DNA of 64,000 bases from Lachnospiraceae bacterium (GCA_009774615.1 VSOC01000005.1:14487-78486), one strand, 5' to 3'. Shown: positions 45,457 to 53,980, numbered from the stretch's first letter. Program-made: numbers and translations. The notes: generated by a model not told the origin, from the letters alone.

Positions 45457-46470
45457 CTAATTCAGCTTAAATCCCTTTAATAATGCACCAAGACCCGTGG
45501 TCGCCTCGCCGTCTTCTTTGTAGTCAAATACTTCCTCCGGCTCTTCATCCGGCTCAATAGCTTTCATGGAAAGGCTGATTTTTCCGTTTTCCGCCGATAA
45601 AATCTTTACCTGAATCGTCTGCCCTTCTTTTAACACTACACCGGGATGCTTGATTCTCTGACTGCTGATCTGGGAAATATGCAGAAGCCCGGTAAGCCCG
45701 TTTTCCAGAGTTACAAATGCGCCATAATCTTTTAAGGTTTCCACGGTTCCTTCAACTACGGCACCTACCTGGCATTTGGACACCTTCTTTTTATTCTCCT
45801 CTGCCAGCTTTTCCCTTGCCACCTCTCTTCCGGAAAGCACCAGGCGTTTATTCTCCTCCTCAGCCGTAATAACCGTAACCTCCAGAGATTTTCCTGCCCA
45901 CGCTTCCAAATCTTCCACATATTCTGCGGCAAGCTTGGAAGCCGGAATAAAGCCGCGGATACCTTCTAAAAAGGCAACTGCCCCGCCTTTTACAATCTCG
46001 GCAATCTTTACCTTAACCACGGTGCGATCTTCCATCATCTGCTTTAACTTATCCCATGCAAGGATATCATTGGCTTCCTTTTTGGAAAGAACGATATTTC
46101 CTTCACCGTCGTCCGTTTTTATTACGGTAGCCGTAATCTCATCGCCGGGATGAATTTCTTCCTTTAACTGGAAATCCGGGTCATTCGATAAATCATCCTT
46201 GGCAATAATACCTTCGGCATAGTATTTTAAATCCAGAATAACCTGCTCATCATCTACGCTGATTACGGTTCCGGTGAGAATATCGCCTTCCTTTACCCGC
46301 TTAAACGAAGCCTCGATTTCCGCTTCATAATCCGCCATGGTTTCTACGGGTTTGGGGGGTTCTGTGAATTCGGGGGATGCTGCAGAGCCGGGATCTGCTG
46401 CGGCTTTGATCGCTTCCTCTGTCTGTGCCTGTCCGTTTACTTCTTCGGTCGTCTTTAATTCTTCACTCAT
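45457..46470 (-). CDS. rpsA: S1 RNA-binding domain protein (30S ribosomal protein S1-like)
   Basis: The 337-residue protein has an acidic N-terminus (residues 1-45) and three S1 OB-fold units: about 50-120 (EGDILTGTVISVDDEQVILD), 140-207 (VKVKIAEIVKGGAVAFLEGI) and 228-300 (VEGTVETLKDYGAFVTLENG). It is the shorter, Firmicutes-style S1. Whether it works as true ribosomal S1 in mRNA binding or as a general RNA-binding regulator is not decided by sequence. It is a single-gene transcription unit by the terminator after it. Confidence 0.87.
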   Translation of the reverse strand: MSEELKTTEEVNGQAQTEEAIKAAADPGSAASPEFTEPPKPVETMADYEAEIEASFKRVKEGDILTGTVISVDDEQVILDLKYYAEGIIAKDDLSNDPDFQLKEEIHPGDEITATVIKTDDGEGNIVLSKKEANDILAWDKLKQMMEDRTVVKVKIAEIVKGGAVAFLEGIRGFIPASKLAAEYVEDLEAWAGKSLEVTVITAEEENKRLVLSGREVAREKLAEENKKKVSKCQVGAVVEGTVETLKDYGAFVTLENGLTGLLHISQISSQRIKHPGVVLKEGQTIQVKILSAENGKISLSMKAIEPDEEPEEVFDYKEDGEATTGLGALLKGFKLN

Positions 46471-46574
46471 GTTAAACTCATTCCTTTCTCGAAAACCTGT
46501 CTTCTATAACTCTGACAGAACTGTGGGATTTCCATACTTTATTTACAGGAAATTTATGGAAATTCTTCCGTGTA

Positions 46575-49500
46575 TCAATTTTTCGGCACGCCGTTCCAGC
46601 TTCCGTCCGCATTGACAAAATAGCCGTCGGGAGTCATTTCATTCTGATACATTGCACCAAAAGGCTTCTGCAATGCACCGGTCGTATCCGAATTCAGGTA
46701 ATACCAAAGTCCGTTAAGAGCAATCCAGCCGGTTTTCATTCCGCTGCTGATATCTACATAATACCATCTTCCCGCGCCTACATCAAGCACCCAGGAATTT
46801 TTTGCAATGGCATCTGCACCAAAAGCATACCATGAACCATTAATCATCTCCCAGGCAACCTGCTCATACGTATTGCCTGCGGCATCCGAAATCACCGCAC
46901 CTGCCGCATAGCTTCCGTCGGCATACTGCAGTTTCCAGCTGGAATTATCCCAGAGATTTCCCTGCTGCCAATGGCTGTAGCCATCTCCGGCTGCTCCGTT
47001 TGTCGTCCCTGCAACAATGCCGGTCACGGAATTTACCTGCCCTTTTCTGCTGTCAAAGGACACTGTACCCTGTGGGGAACCCGGGCCGGATGTGGAATTT
47101 GTTCTGGAAGAGGTTGTTCCGCGGGAACCGCCGCCTCCACCTCCACCTCCGCCGCCGCCGGAACTACCGCCGGAGCTGCTTTTATACGTACCTGTCTGTA
47201 TCGCGTTGGTAAAGGTTTCCGTTGCCTTCGCCAGCTCTGCGGCCAACACTTCTGCCTGTTCTGCCGTAACCGGGACGGCTATGGCAGTCTTTGCCTTTTC
47301 GACGGCATCATTCATTGCTTTAAGCTGCGCGGTAGAAACAAATCGTATTCCCTGCGTCACTGAAGATGCCTGCTTATTAATTCCCTGGACACCTTCTTTT
47401 GCCGCTTCTGCTTTTTCAATTGCTTCTTTCACTTCCTTGGGGTCATATGCGTGGATAGCTGCCTTAACCGTCGTTGGCTTTACCTCATAATTGCCCGCAT
47501 CTTTTCCGGTAAGAGAAGCCGTTACCGTTACATCCTTATCAGTTCCTGGAGTGATGTCTGTGAATAGGGCGGTAATTTCGCCTAACTCTACTTCATCACC
47601 CTCAAAAATCTGAGATTCTTCGTTATTGTCTATCTTTGCCGCAGCCTTCGCATCGGGCTTTCCATCATAAGTCTTATCTTCTGCAGATGCAGTTATTTTG
47701 ACAGGCTTTTTAGCAATTGTAAATGTCGCAGACTTTGTTCCCAAGCAAAATTCTTTGCTTGTTCCGGTAACCATAACTTCTGCCGTTTCTCCTGCATTTA
47801 TATTATTTGCATAAGAAACTTTATACCAATCCGGGTTAATTGCTGTTCCTTTAATCTTTACCGTAACGGAAGGCTCCTTTTTCTTTTTATCGAAAACATA
47901 TCCGCCTTCTGGACGTTTTATTTCTAAATCCGCTCTGGATAAATCTGCCCGTACAATTGTAAAATTCTCTGTACAGCGCTCCGGCAGGAGATAATTACCC
48001 CCGGATTTATTGCTGACAATAACCGTCGCTGTACCGATAGAAATATTATCACTAAAAGACACAGTGTATTCAGATTCAGGAATCACTACAGTTCCGTCTT
48101 TCAGCGTAATCTTTGGAGTAACCTGACTTCCGGTATAATCATGCGGGCCTTCTTCAACCACAATCTCGGGGTTAGCAACTTCCTTCTGCGAAACCGTAAC
48201 CGTGATTTCCTGATCGGTTACAATTCTATACGTTCTTGTGTCATCGGGAATAAAATCTGCTTTAAACTTTCTTGAACCCACGTCGCCGACTTTAGCATCT
48301 GGGGTCTGCCACTTCCAGATTCCCGAAGTATTCCCAGAAGGATTTTCCAGATGAACATCATTTAATGTCTGATCGTAAACTGCCGTTCCCGCCGGAATTT
48401 TAGAAAGCACAGGGGATTCTCTAAGCGAAGAATCTGCCAATTTTAAGATATCTCCATACATTTCTGACATATCTCTGCTGTATGTATAAGTAATTGTTCT
48501 TTCAATATCAGGAAATGTAAATCTATATCCAGAACTTACACTGCCTGCAGTTCCTGCCAGAAAAAGCCTGTCCGGTGCACCAACTGTACCTGTATCACAG
48601 TTTGTCACATCCGCCAGATAATTATCTCCTTCTATTGTAACAATATTCCACATGTGCGGGCCTGCTCCTGTACCGCCGGACATCGTTCCGTTTACCGTAT
48701 AGCAGGTGACATCACCCGAAAATACAGATAAATCACAAAGATATTGGAATGCCTTTGCATAGCCTTCGCAGACAACATTCGTCGTCTTATCTCCATCAAA
48801 AACATAAATCAGCTGCCACGGATCGCCATAACCTCCGGTATAACCAGTACCTGCCGCAGCAGTATTATAAGAAACCAACTCGCAGATTTCATCCTTATAC
48901 GCCAAAAGCTTTTCCTCATCCGATTTTCCCGAATAACGTTCTGCAATCTTCTTGGCATTATCTACTGCTGTCTGTACAGATTTTGCCTTTCTTGTATCTA
49001 TGGAATATTTATTCCCTCCCTGGTAAGCATTAACCACGGTCATGGAAAATTCCAGGCTTCCCTTAACTGTAGTCTTTTTTGACCCTTCTGTATAGCTAAA
49101 TGTCGGACCATCCATAATGGTTCCTCCGGAGGATTTATTATACCAATACAGTTCATAGGGACAGTCTACCATTAAGTACCGTAAAATCTTCGATGTATCA
49201 ATAATTTTATCCCGGATCACAAGCATAGCCGTATCAAATGTGTCAAAGGATACTCCAGCTTCGGCTTCCGTCCACTCGGTTTTTAATCCACGCAGATTGT
49301 CTACCGGAATGTCAATGATTGTCGAGCTTCGATTCCCGGCAGCAATTTCCTTAATCGCATTTTTCAATATATTATAAATCTGTAAGTCAGTTCCCTCCAG
49401 ACGTTCTTCTCCCCAATTGCCGTAGGTAACAATTCCATCATTCCCATATAGCGTTTTTTCCACATACCCGGCAAAGAGTTCATCATTATCCGGCAAATCA

Positions 49501-49781
49501 GCAAAAATATCTTCTGTAGGAATAATCACCGTTTCCGCTTCAAAAATCTGCTCTTCAGCCTCATCCTTTTCTTCCTCTTCAACCGTCTTCTTTAATACTT
49601 CTTTTTCTTCACCTTTTTCTTCCTCCTGAACCTGTGCATCGGAAGATGTGGCGGTTTTTACCGTATTATCTTTTGTTGATACCGTTTCTTTCTGTTCTGC
49701 CCATGTAGGAACTGCGGTTACATTCAGCAGCATACATAGAGCGAGAAATAAACTTATTCGTTTCCTTTTCCCTGCTTTCAT
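46575..49781 (-). CDS. large secreted transglutaminase-like protein with cell-wall-binding repeats
   Basis: A signal peptide (KAGKRKRISLFLALCMLLN, cut near TWAEQ) starts a 1068-residue exported protein. An acidic linker (residues 30-85) precedes a transglutaminase-like domain, residues about 250-450, with Cys in VVCEGYAKAFQYLCDL, His in GAGPHMWNIVTIEGD and Asp in YLADVTNCD, so the catalytic triad is complete. Several beta-sandwich repeats of the YDG/MBG type follow (DYTGSQVTPKI, KTYDGKPDAKAAAKI), then a coiled stretch (750-840), a Ser/Gly linker (SSGGSSGGGG and nine further Gly) and C-terminal wall-binding repeats (NGSWYAFGADAIAKNSW, GRWYYVDISSGMKTGW, NGLWYYLNSDTTGAL). The ATG at 49781 has GGAGG six bases upstream. 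It resembles clostridial surface proteases or cross-linkers; substrate unknown. Confidence 0.85.
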   Translation of the reverse strand: MKAGKRKRISLFLALCMLLNVTAVPTWAEQKETVSTKDNTVKTATSSDAQVQEEEKGEEKEVLKKTVEEEEKDEAEEQIFEAETVIIPTEDIFADLPDNDELFAGYVEKTLYGNDGIVTYGNWGEERLEGTDLQIYNILKNAIKEIAAGNRSSTIIDIPVDNLRGLKTEWTEAEAGVSFDTFDTAMLVIRDKIIDTSKILRYLMVDCPYELYWYNKSSGGTIMDGPTFSYTEGSKKTTVKGSLEFSMTVVNAYQGGNKYSIDTRKAKSVQTAVDNAKKIAERYSGKSDEEKLLAYKDEICELVSYNTAAAGTGYTGGYGDPWQLIYVFDGDKTTNVVCEGYAKAFQYLCDLSVFSGDVTCYTVNGTMSGGTGAGPHMWNIVTIEGDNYLADVTNCDTGTVGAPDRLFLAGTAGSVSSGYRFTFPDIERTITYTYSRDMSEMYGDILKLADSSLRESPVLSKIPAGTAVYDQTLNDVHLENPSGNTSGIWKWQTPDAKVGDVGSRKFKADFIPDDTRTYRIVTDQEITVTVSQKEVANPEIVVEEGPHDYTGSQVTPKITLKDGTVVIPESEYTVSFSDNISIGTATVIVSNKSGGNYLLPERCTENFTIVRADLSRADLEIKRPEGGYVFDKKKKEPSVTVKIKGTAINPDWYKVSYANNINAGETAEVMVTGTSKEFCLGTKSATFTIAKKPVKITASAEDKTYDGKPDAKAAAKIDNNEESQIFEGDEVELGEITALFTDITPGTDKDVTVTASLTGKDAGNYEVKPTTVKAAIHAYDPKEVKEAIEKAEAAKEGVQGINKQASSVTQGIRFVSTAQLKAMNDAVEKAKTAIAVPVTAEQAEVLAAELAKATETFTNAIQTGTYKSSSGGSSGGGGGGGGGGGSRGTTSSRTNSTSGPGSPQGTVSFDSRKGQVNSVTGIVAGTTNGAAGDGYSHWQQGNLWDNSSWKLQYADGSYAAGAVISDAAGNTYEQVAWEMINGSWYAFGADAIAKNSWVLDVGAGRWYYVDISSGMKTGWIALNGLWYYLNSDTTGALQKPFGAMYQNEMTPDGYFVNADGSWNGVPKN

Positions 49782-49930
49782 CTCATTCCTCCACAAAATA
49801 ATATATTTCTTCTGCCATCCTCTTGAAGATGCCTACAAACTATAGAATAGCATACTTATTATGAAAATGGAACAAAATTTGCTGATAAAATTCTCAATTT
49901 TTCAATATTATTTAAAATACTTTCAAAATG

Positions 49931-49946
49931 AATAATAATTATTATT
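49931..49946. repeat. AT-rich 16-bp palindrome in the gap upstream of the surface protein
   Basis: AATAATAATTATTATT is a perfect palindrome. The 310-base interval 49782-50091 is very AT-rich and holds no gene; a short open stretch on the minus strand (about 50060-49966, reading EDIAELENAIGSNIGKLIVE) has no start and is probably debris. Confidence 0.5.
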
Positions 49947-50091
49947 TCTGCAGTCAGAATTACTCTACTGGTTCTCTCCTTTCCACAATTAGCTTTCCTA
50001 TATTACTTCCAATTGCATTTTCCAGTTCTGCAATATCCTCACAAAATATCTTCTCATTCCTGATAGTTCACATCGGCTACGCAATGTATAG

Positions 50092-50870
50092 CTAATTGGC
50101 ACTATTTTCTTTAAATCTATATTTACCCTTTCCATATCCAGAAACAAATTCTATTAAGTTTGCACTCTGCATTTTCTTAATTAAATCTCCTGCTGGCGAA
50201 GACGTAATACCTGTTATCCGCATTATATCTGCTCTGGAAAAAATTATATTGTTACCAAATTGTTCATGTAGCTGCATGATTTTCTTTTTTGTGATCGTAC
50301 TCACTTGCTTTTTTAGTTCCGATTCTATCAATCGCTACATGATAATTTAAGTTATAAAGAGTTACCCAAAATGATGTTGTGTCTGAATAAAATTTAGGTT
50401 CTAATTCTGGGCGATAATTAACTGCCCTTCGGTAATCATCTTTAATTTTTCTGAATCCGCTTCCCCTGCGCTCCATATAATTTATGCGGCTAAAAACATC
50501 TGCAATAACCGGATTCCGGCGTCTGGATGGTACGTGGTCTGTATCAAGGTTTTGGACAAAAGAACCATCAAGCATGCCTCCCGGCGAATACACCTCCATA
50601 CGGTCATCAAAAATATCAATGTGTACTTCACTCCCCAGTTCAAGATAATCCCTGTGGATCAGTCCGTTCACGATACATTCAAGTGCTGCCCGTTCGGGTA
50701 TATCTGGCATTTCCATGCGTCCATCAGGTGCTTTCTTCCAACGCTTCTTCGTATTATTTTTTACAAATTTTCCCCCATCTTGCAGCAATGTTAGCAAACT
50801 TCCGCTGTATTCTTTATCATCAAGAGCTTCCATTATGCCCGATGTCTTATCTAAACCGTTCCATCTCGTA
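50092..50870 (-). pseudogene. ATP-binding (AlbA_2/RecG-like) protein remnant, 5' truncated and frameshifted
   Basis: The minus-strand frame from 50833 reads EALDDKEYSGSLLTLLQDGG, then the ATPase-like core AALECIVNGLIHRDYLELGS, FDDRMEVYSPGGML and the motif RNPVIADVFSRINYMERRGS GF, which belong to the C-terminal half of the RecG-related, AlbA_2-containing protein family. Homology extends upstream of the ATG at 50833 (FCTRWNGLDKTSG is in frame to about 50870) but no start exists and the N-terminal AlbA_2 domain is absent. Near 50332-50345 the frame shifts, and the C-terminal winged-helix tail (QVSTITKKKIMQLHEQFG, IMRITGITSSPAGDLIKKMQ) continues in the second frame from 50331 to 50092. It is a decayed gene rather than a functional one. 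Confidence 0.85.
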
Positions 50871-50997
50871 CAAAAAAGCCGAAATAATAGAATAATAATT
50901 AATTAAGAGATTTAATGTTCTGGAAGTGTGTCAGACAATACAGAATATAAGAAAAGAAGAGAAAAACATAATTTAGAAAAATGAAACAATTCAAAAG

Positions 50998-51146
50998 AGG
51001 ACAGACAACAACCTGTCCATCCTCTCTTGAAGCCTTGAAGAAAATCTATCTATAAATTTTAGCCAAAATATCTCTTTAACAGACCTTGAAAAGCGCAGTC
51101 GTGTCCTGCCTCATTCCTTGCTATCTCATAAACAGTGTCATAGAAT
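50998..51146 (-). pseudogene. duplicated 3' end of a rubrerythrin gene
   Basis: On the minus strand the last 27 or so codons (51146-51059) read DTVYEIARNE, then [11 protein letters not shown] and a stop, closely matching the end of the intact rubrerythrin (51979-52527) with several substitutions. The match breaks off sharply upstream of 51146. Downstream of the stop both copies also share a terminator-like hairpin (GGACAG and CTGTCC here), though more diverged. There is no start codon and no N-terminal part. The toxin-antitoxin-like pair sits between the two copies. Confidence 0.85.
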
Positions 51147-51168
51147 TCGCACCAGTAGGACTATAAAC

Positions 51169-51197
51169 ATTGTAGTATTTACAAGATTTTATGTCAA
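51169..51197 (-). promoter_or_regulatory. consensus promoter upstream of the rubrerythrin fragment
   Basis: On the minus strand TTGACA (51192-51197) and TACAAT (51169-51174) are 17 bases apart. No intact gene follows; transcripts would read into the rubrerythrin fragment and its hairpin. It may be a leftover of a recombined gene or drive a short RNA. The remainder of 51147-51335 holds nothing I can support. Confidence 0.65.
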
Positions 51198-51335
51198 GAG
51201 GGAAGAACAACAGGACAATTTCCAGAAGGCGGAGGCTTTATCATGGCAGGCCAACAGGCTACAAAGACAAGAACCATAACATTAGCACAGAAACCGACTA
51301 AAATCCGGTTGCCCGTTATTACATGATAAGGGGGA

Positions 51336-51563
51336 TTATGCGGCTTTTGAATAATCAATAACTGCAATTTCCTGCATAAGCTGTTTTGCTGCATTTACCA
51401 GAGATTCAATTTGCTTTGCAACTTCATTAGAGTAATATTTTTCACCGCATTGTTCACATTCTTCGCAAGGAACATTTTTAATGATAATAATACAGTTTTT
51501 ATAGTTTACTACATGTGTAGTCAAAGACGGAAGCATTGTTTTACCTTTACAATACATACACAT
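51336..51563 (-). CDS. YgiT-type zinc-finger protein, probable antitoxin
   Basis: A 75-residue protein whose zinc ligands are CMYCKGKTM and CEECEQCGEKY (two CxxC-type pairs). It corresponds to the N-terminal zinc domain of MqsA-like antitoxins, but the DNA-binding HTH domain that MqsA has is absent. It begins exactly where the DUF4258 gene ends (ATG at 51563 shares bases with its stop), matching the toxin-first order seen in such pairs. It could neutralise the DUF4258 protein by binding; repressor function is less likely without the HTH. Confidence 0.75.
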   Translation of the reverse strand: MCMYCKGKTMLPSLTTHVVNYKNCIIIIKNVPCEECEQCGEKYYSNEVAKQIESLVNAAKQLMQEIAVIDYSKAA

Positions 51564-51883
51564 TATGCATGATCCTTTCTAGTCTTTAAATCTTTTTCAA
51601 ATTTATCCGTGCTGGGATAATAGGCAGTGATAAAAAATAAAACAGTACCATCTGTTCCAACAACAATATGCAATACGTTATTTTTCTTTGTATATCCAAA
51701 AATCAAACAACTAGGATGTGGAAAATCATCGGGATAGTCTTCTATAATTTCTCCCGTTTGCAGACAGGATTCTACATCCATTATACTTATATCCCTCTCC
51801 TGCATTCGTTCCAGACAATGCTTTGCCCATTTTATATTAGAATCAGAAGTGTTGTATAATTCTTGAAGCTGTTTTATTTCCAT
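51563..51883 (-). CDS. DUF4258 family protein, probable toxin
   Basis: A 106-residue protein with the DUF4258 core: KHCLERMQERDISIMDVESC and the later strand-rich HPSCLIFGYTKKNNVLHIVV. Such proteins pair with YgiT-like zinc-finger proteins in putative type II toxin-antitoxin modules; some are related to RelE/HigB-like RNases, but no catalytic residues are established here. Start codon follows GAAGTGAAGAG, a weak binding site. The pair lies between the intact rubrerythrin gene and the duplicated rubrerythrin end, in AT-rich DNA unlike its neighbours. Confidence 0.75.
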   Translation of the reverse strand: MEIKQLQELYNTSDSNIKWAKHCLERMQERDISIMDVESCLQTGEIIEDYPDDFPHPSCLIFGYTKKNNVLHIVVGTDGTVLFFITAYYPSTDKFEKDLKTRKDHA

Positions 51884-51919
51884 CTCTTCACTTCTTTCTT
51901 TACTGTCTACGGAAAATTA

Positions 51920-51949
51920 ATTGAAAGAAGGACAGACAGAAATCTGCCC
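51920..51949 (-). terminator. terminator after rubrerythrin
   Basis: On the minus strand GGGCAGA and TCTGTCC pair around TTTCTG and are followed by TTCTTTC, only weakly T-rich. The same element, diverged, lies at 50999-51018 after the rubrerythrin fragment. Confidence 0.55.
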
Positions 51950-51978
51950 ATCCTCCTCAGAAGAAAATCCCTCAAATC

Positions 51979-52527
51979 TTAGGAAAAATATCTTTTTAAC
52001 AGACCCTGGAAAGCACAGCCGTGTCTTGCCTCGTCCTTAGCCATCTCATGAACGGTGTCATGGATTGCATCCAGGTTTGCTTTCTTTGCGCGGCCGGCTA
52101 AATCCAGCTTGCCGGCGGTAGCGCCGTTCTCAGCAGCAACTCTTAATTCCAGATTCTTCTTGGTGCTGGTGGTAACTACTTCGCCTAACAGCTCTGCAAA
52201 CTTAGCAGCGTGCTCTGCCTCTTCAAAAGCAGCGGTCTTATAAAATTCGCCAACCTCAGGGTAGCCCTCGCGGAATGCCTGACGGGACATCGCCAGATAC
52301 ATACCAACTTCTGCGCACTCGCCCTCAAAGTTTGCGCGTAAATCATTAATAATATCCTCAGAAACGCCCTCTGCCTTACCAACGCCAATCACATGCTCAC
52401 AGGCCCAGGTCAGTCCTTCTTCCTGAAGTTTAAACTTATCTGCGCCTACCTTACATACCGGACATGCTTCCGGAGGATTCTCTCCCTCATAAATATAGCC
52501 GCATACTGTACATACCCATTTTTTCAT
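51979..52527 (-). CDS. reverse rubrerythrin (NADH peroxidase-type)
   Basis: The 182-residue protein has the rubredoxin iron site at the N-terminus ([20 protein letters not shown]), followed by a diiron ferritin-like domain with [25 protein letters not shown] and DEARHGCAF. Having rubredoxin first defines reverse rubrerythrin, which reduces hydrogen peroxide and sometimes oxygen in anaerobes. A sigma-A type promoter (52595-52623) overlaps a palindromic operator (52576-52588), and the PerR-like gene lies next, so it is probably derepressed by peroxide. AGGAGAAC upstream is the binding site. Confidence 0.94.
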   Translation of the reverse strand: MKKWVCTVCGYIYEGENPPEACPVCKVGADKFKLQEEGLTWACEHVIGVGKAEGVSEDIINDLRANFEGECAEVGMYLAMSRQAFREGYPEVGEFYKTAAFEEAEHAAKFAELLGEVVTTSTKKNLELRVAAENGATAGKLDLAGRAKKANLDAIHDTVHEMAKDEARHGCAFQGLLKRYFS

Positions 52528-52575
52528 GTTTGTTCTCCTTTTCTTTTATTGTTCATTAATTTGCAGTTCCAAAAT

Positions 52576-52588
52576 AGTAATCATTACT
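52576..52588. promoter_or_regulatory. PerR-box-like palindrome at the rubrerythrin promoter
   Basis: AGTAATCATTACT is a perfect 13-bp palindrome placed about 6 bases downstream of the -10, over the start of transcription. It matches the site at 53202-53217 before the regulator gene and is similar to the Per box TTATAATNATTATAA. Confidence 0.78.
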
Positions 52589-52594
52589 GAAATC

Positions 52595-52623
52595 AATTTA
52601 TCACAAGCTTGTCCGTTTGTCAA
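52595..52623 (-). promoter_or_regulatory. promoter of the rubrerythrin gene
   Basis: On the minus strand TTGACA (52618-52623) and TAAATT (52595-52600) are 17 bases apart, with the PerR-like palindrome just downstream. Confidence 0.85.
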
Positions 52624-52758
52624 GTGCTTCTGTAAATTTCTTCGGAAATTTCTCTGGTAATTTTTCGTTACGGTGAACGTGTGCACAGTAACCATTTTTC
52701 ACCCTGCTGTCATTTTGGGAATATCTTGCCGCCGCAGGCTCACCTCCGGCTTTCCTTC

Positions 52759-53166
52759 CTAAAATACCTGTTCAGCCTTATCAGACTGCACGCACAACTC
52801 ACATATCCCATAAAAGGTCGTGCTGTGCCCGTCAATCTTCCCGCCATAGTAACGCTGGGCCAACGTGGTGATTTCCCCAAGAGGTGCCATGGGAAGGTCG
52901 CTGACCTGATGGCAGCATTTGCAGATAAAATGATAGTGCGGAGCGGTTCTTGCATCAAAGTGGTCAGCCCCGCCGCCGAAATTCAGCTTTTGTATCTCCC
53001 CGATCTCCGCCAGAAGGTTTAAATTGCGGTACACGGTTCCCAGACTGATATTGGGAAATTCCTTCCGTATACTGGTATACAGCATATCGGCCGTAGGATG
53101 ATCACAGCGCTTGGCAAGACTGTTTTTAATAAATTCCCGTTGTCGGCTGTATTTTAACGTTCTCAT
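52759..53166 (-). CDS. perR: Fur family regulator, PerR-like
   Basis: The 135-residue repressor has the winged helix (KYSRQREFIKNSLAKRCDHP, and NISLGTVYRNLNLLAEIGEI) and two CxxC zinc pairs (CKCC and CELC). His residues in DHFDARTAPHYHFIC could form the regulatory metal site. The gene context (rubrerythrin, matching palindromes) points to peroxide sensing rather than iron, but the decisive metal ligands were not modelled. It follows a consensus promoter at 53223-53251 that overlaps its own operator at 53202-53217, indicating autoregulation. Confidence 0.87.
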   Translation of the reverse strand: MRTLKYSRQREFIKNSLAKRCDHPTADMLYTSIRKEFPNISLGTVYRNLNLLAEIGEIQKLNFGGGADHFDARTAPHYHFICKCCHQVSDLPMAPLGEITTLAQRYYGGKIDGHSTTFYGICELCVQSDKAEQVF

Positions 53167-53201
53167 ATCTTCATCTCCCCGAATATCAGGTTTACAATAA
53201 T

Positions 53202-53217
53202 AGTAATCATTGTTACT
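53202..53217. promoter_or_regulatory. PerR-box-like site before the regulator
   Basis: AGTAATCATTGTTACT is an almost perfect inverted repeat (AGTAA and TTACT arms) that starts directly after the -10 of the perR promoter. It shares AGTAATCATT with the rubrerythrin operator. Confidence 0.75.
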
Positions 53218-53222
53218 TTTAC

Positions 53223-53251
53223 AGTATAATTGAAGAATCGTTAATTGTCAA
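53223..53251 (-). promoter_or_regulatory. consensus promoter of perR
   Basis: On the minus strand TTGACA (53246-53251) and TATACT (53223-53228) are 17 bases apart, right after the PHP gene stop. Confidence 0.88.
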
Positions 53252-53254
53252 TGC

Positions 53255-53980
53255 CTACAGCACTTCTTTTACCCTGGGAATATAAGGAAGAAGTTTTTCC
53301 AAAGAAGTGTTCACCACCAGATCTTCCGGGAAAGAGATTTCCTCTAAAAGTTCGTGCGCATAGCGGTGATTAGCTACATCAGCCTCGACATGGGCGTCGC
53401 TGTTGATAATAATCGAAACTTCATATTCTTTACAAAGTTCCAGCATCGTCCGGTAGTTTTCCCGGGCATTGAGCCGGGCGGCGTTCGGACGAAGGGATGA
53501 ATTATTCACTTCCAGCAGCTTATGGTGTTTTTTCGCCGCAGCTACAAGCGCTTTGTAGTCCACCGGGTAACGCCCGTCGTCGGGATGGCCGATAATCTGA
53601 ACCCAGGGATTTTCCATAACATGCAGATAAGCCGATGTATTTTCCTCCATCGTCCCCGGCTTTGTGCAGGGAAGGTGAAGGCTTGCAATGGCATAATCCA
53701 GCTTTTCCAGCATCTTTTCCTTTAAATCCACCGAACCGTCCGGCTTTAAAAGGTTTAACTCTGCCCCCATAAGCACCTTCACCCCGTAGATTTCCCTGGG
53801 AATCACCTTAAAATTAACAAAATACATGGCATCCGGCCCACCGGGCATCGCCGGGGTGTGATCCGAACAGCCGTACAATGTCAGCCCCTTATCCGCCGCC
53901 GACCGAACCATCTCATATAAACTGTTGTACGCATGACCGCTGACAATCGTATGTGTGTGTAAGTCTAAAATATCCTTCAT
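53255..53980 (-). CDS. PHP domain phosphoesterase, YcdX-like
   Basis: The 241-residue protein has the PHP metal-binding motifs: LHTHTIVSGHAYN, GCSDHTPAMPGG, GAELNLLKPDG, ASLHLPCTKPGT, IIGHPDDGRYPVDY and INSDAHVEADVA. It binds probably three metal ions and resembles E. coli YcdX, a zinc-dependent phosphatase. Its physiological substrate is not known. It is divergent from the truncated PTS gene, and its 3' end abuts the perR promoter. A binding site (AGGAAGC) precedes the start. Confidence 0.88.
   Translation of the reverse strand: MKDILDLHTHTIVSGHAYNSLYEMVRSAADKGLTLYGCSDHTPAMPGGPDAMYFVNFKVIPREIYGVKVLMGAELNLLKPDGSVDLKEKMLEKLDYAIASLHLPCTKPGTMEENTSAYLHVMENPWVQIIGHPDDGRYPVDYKALVAAAKKHHKLLEVNNSSLRPNAARLNARENYRTMLELCKEYEVSIIINSDAHVEADVANHRYAHELLEEISFPEDLVVNTSLEKLLPYIPRVKEVL

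Noticed and set aside
51194..51394. 66-residue minus-strand frame upstream of the rubrerythrin fragment
   Set aside because: No family features, no binding site; it overlaps the end of the YgiT gene and the orphan promoter.
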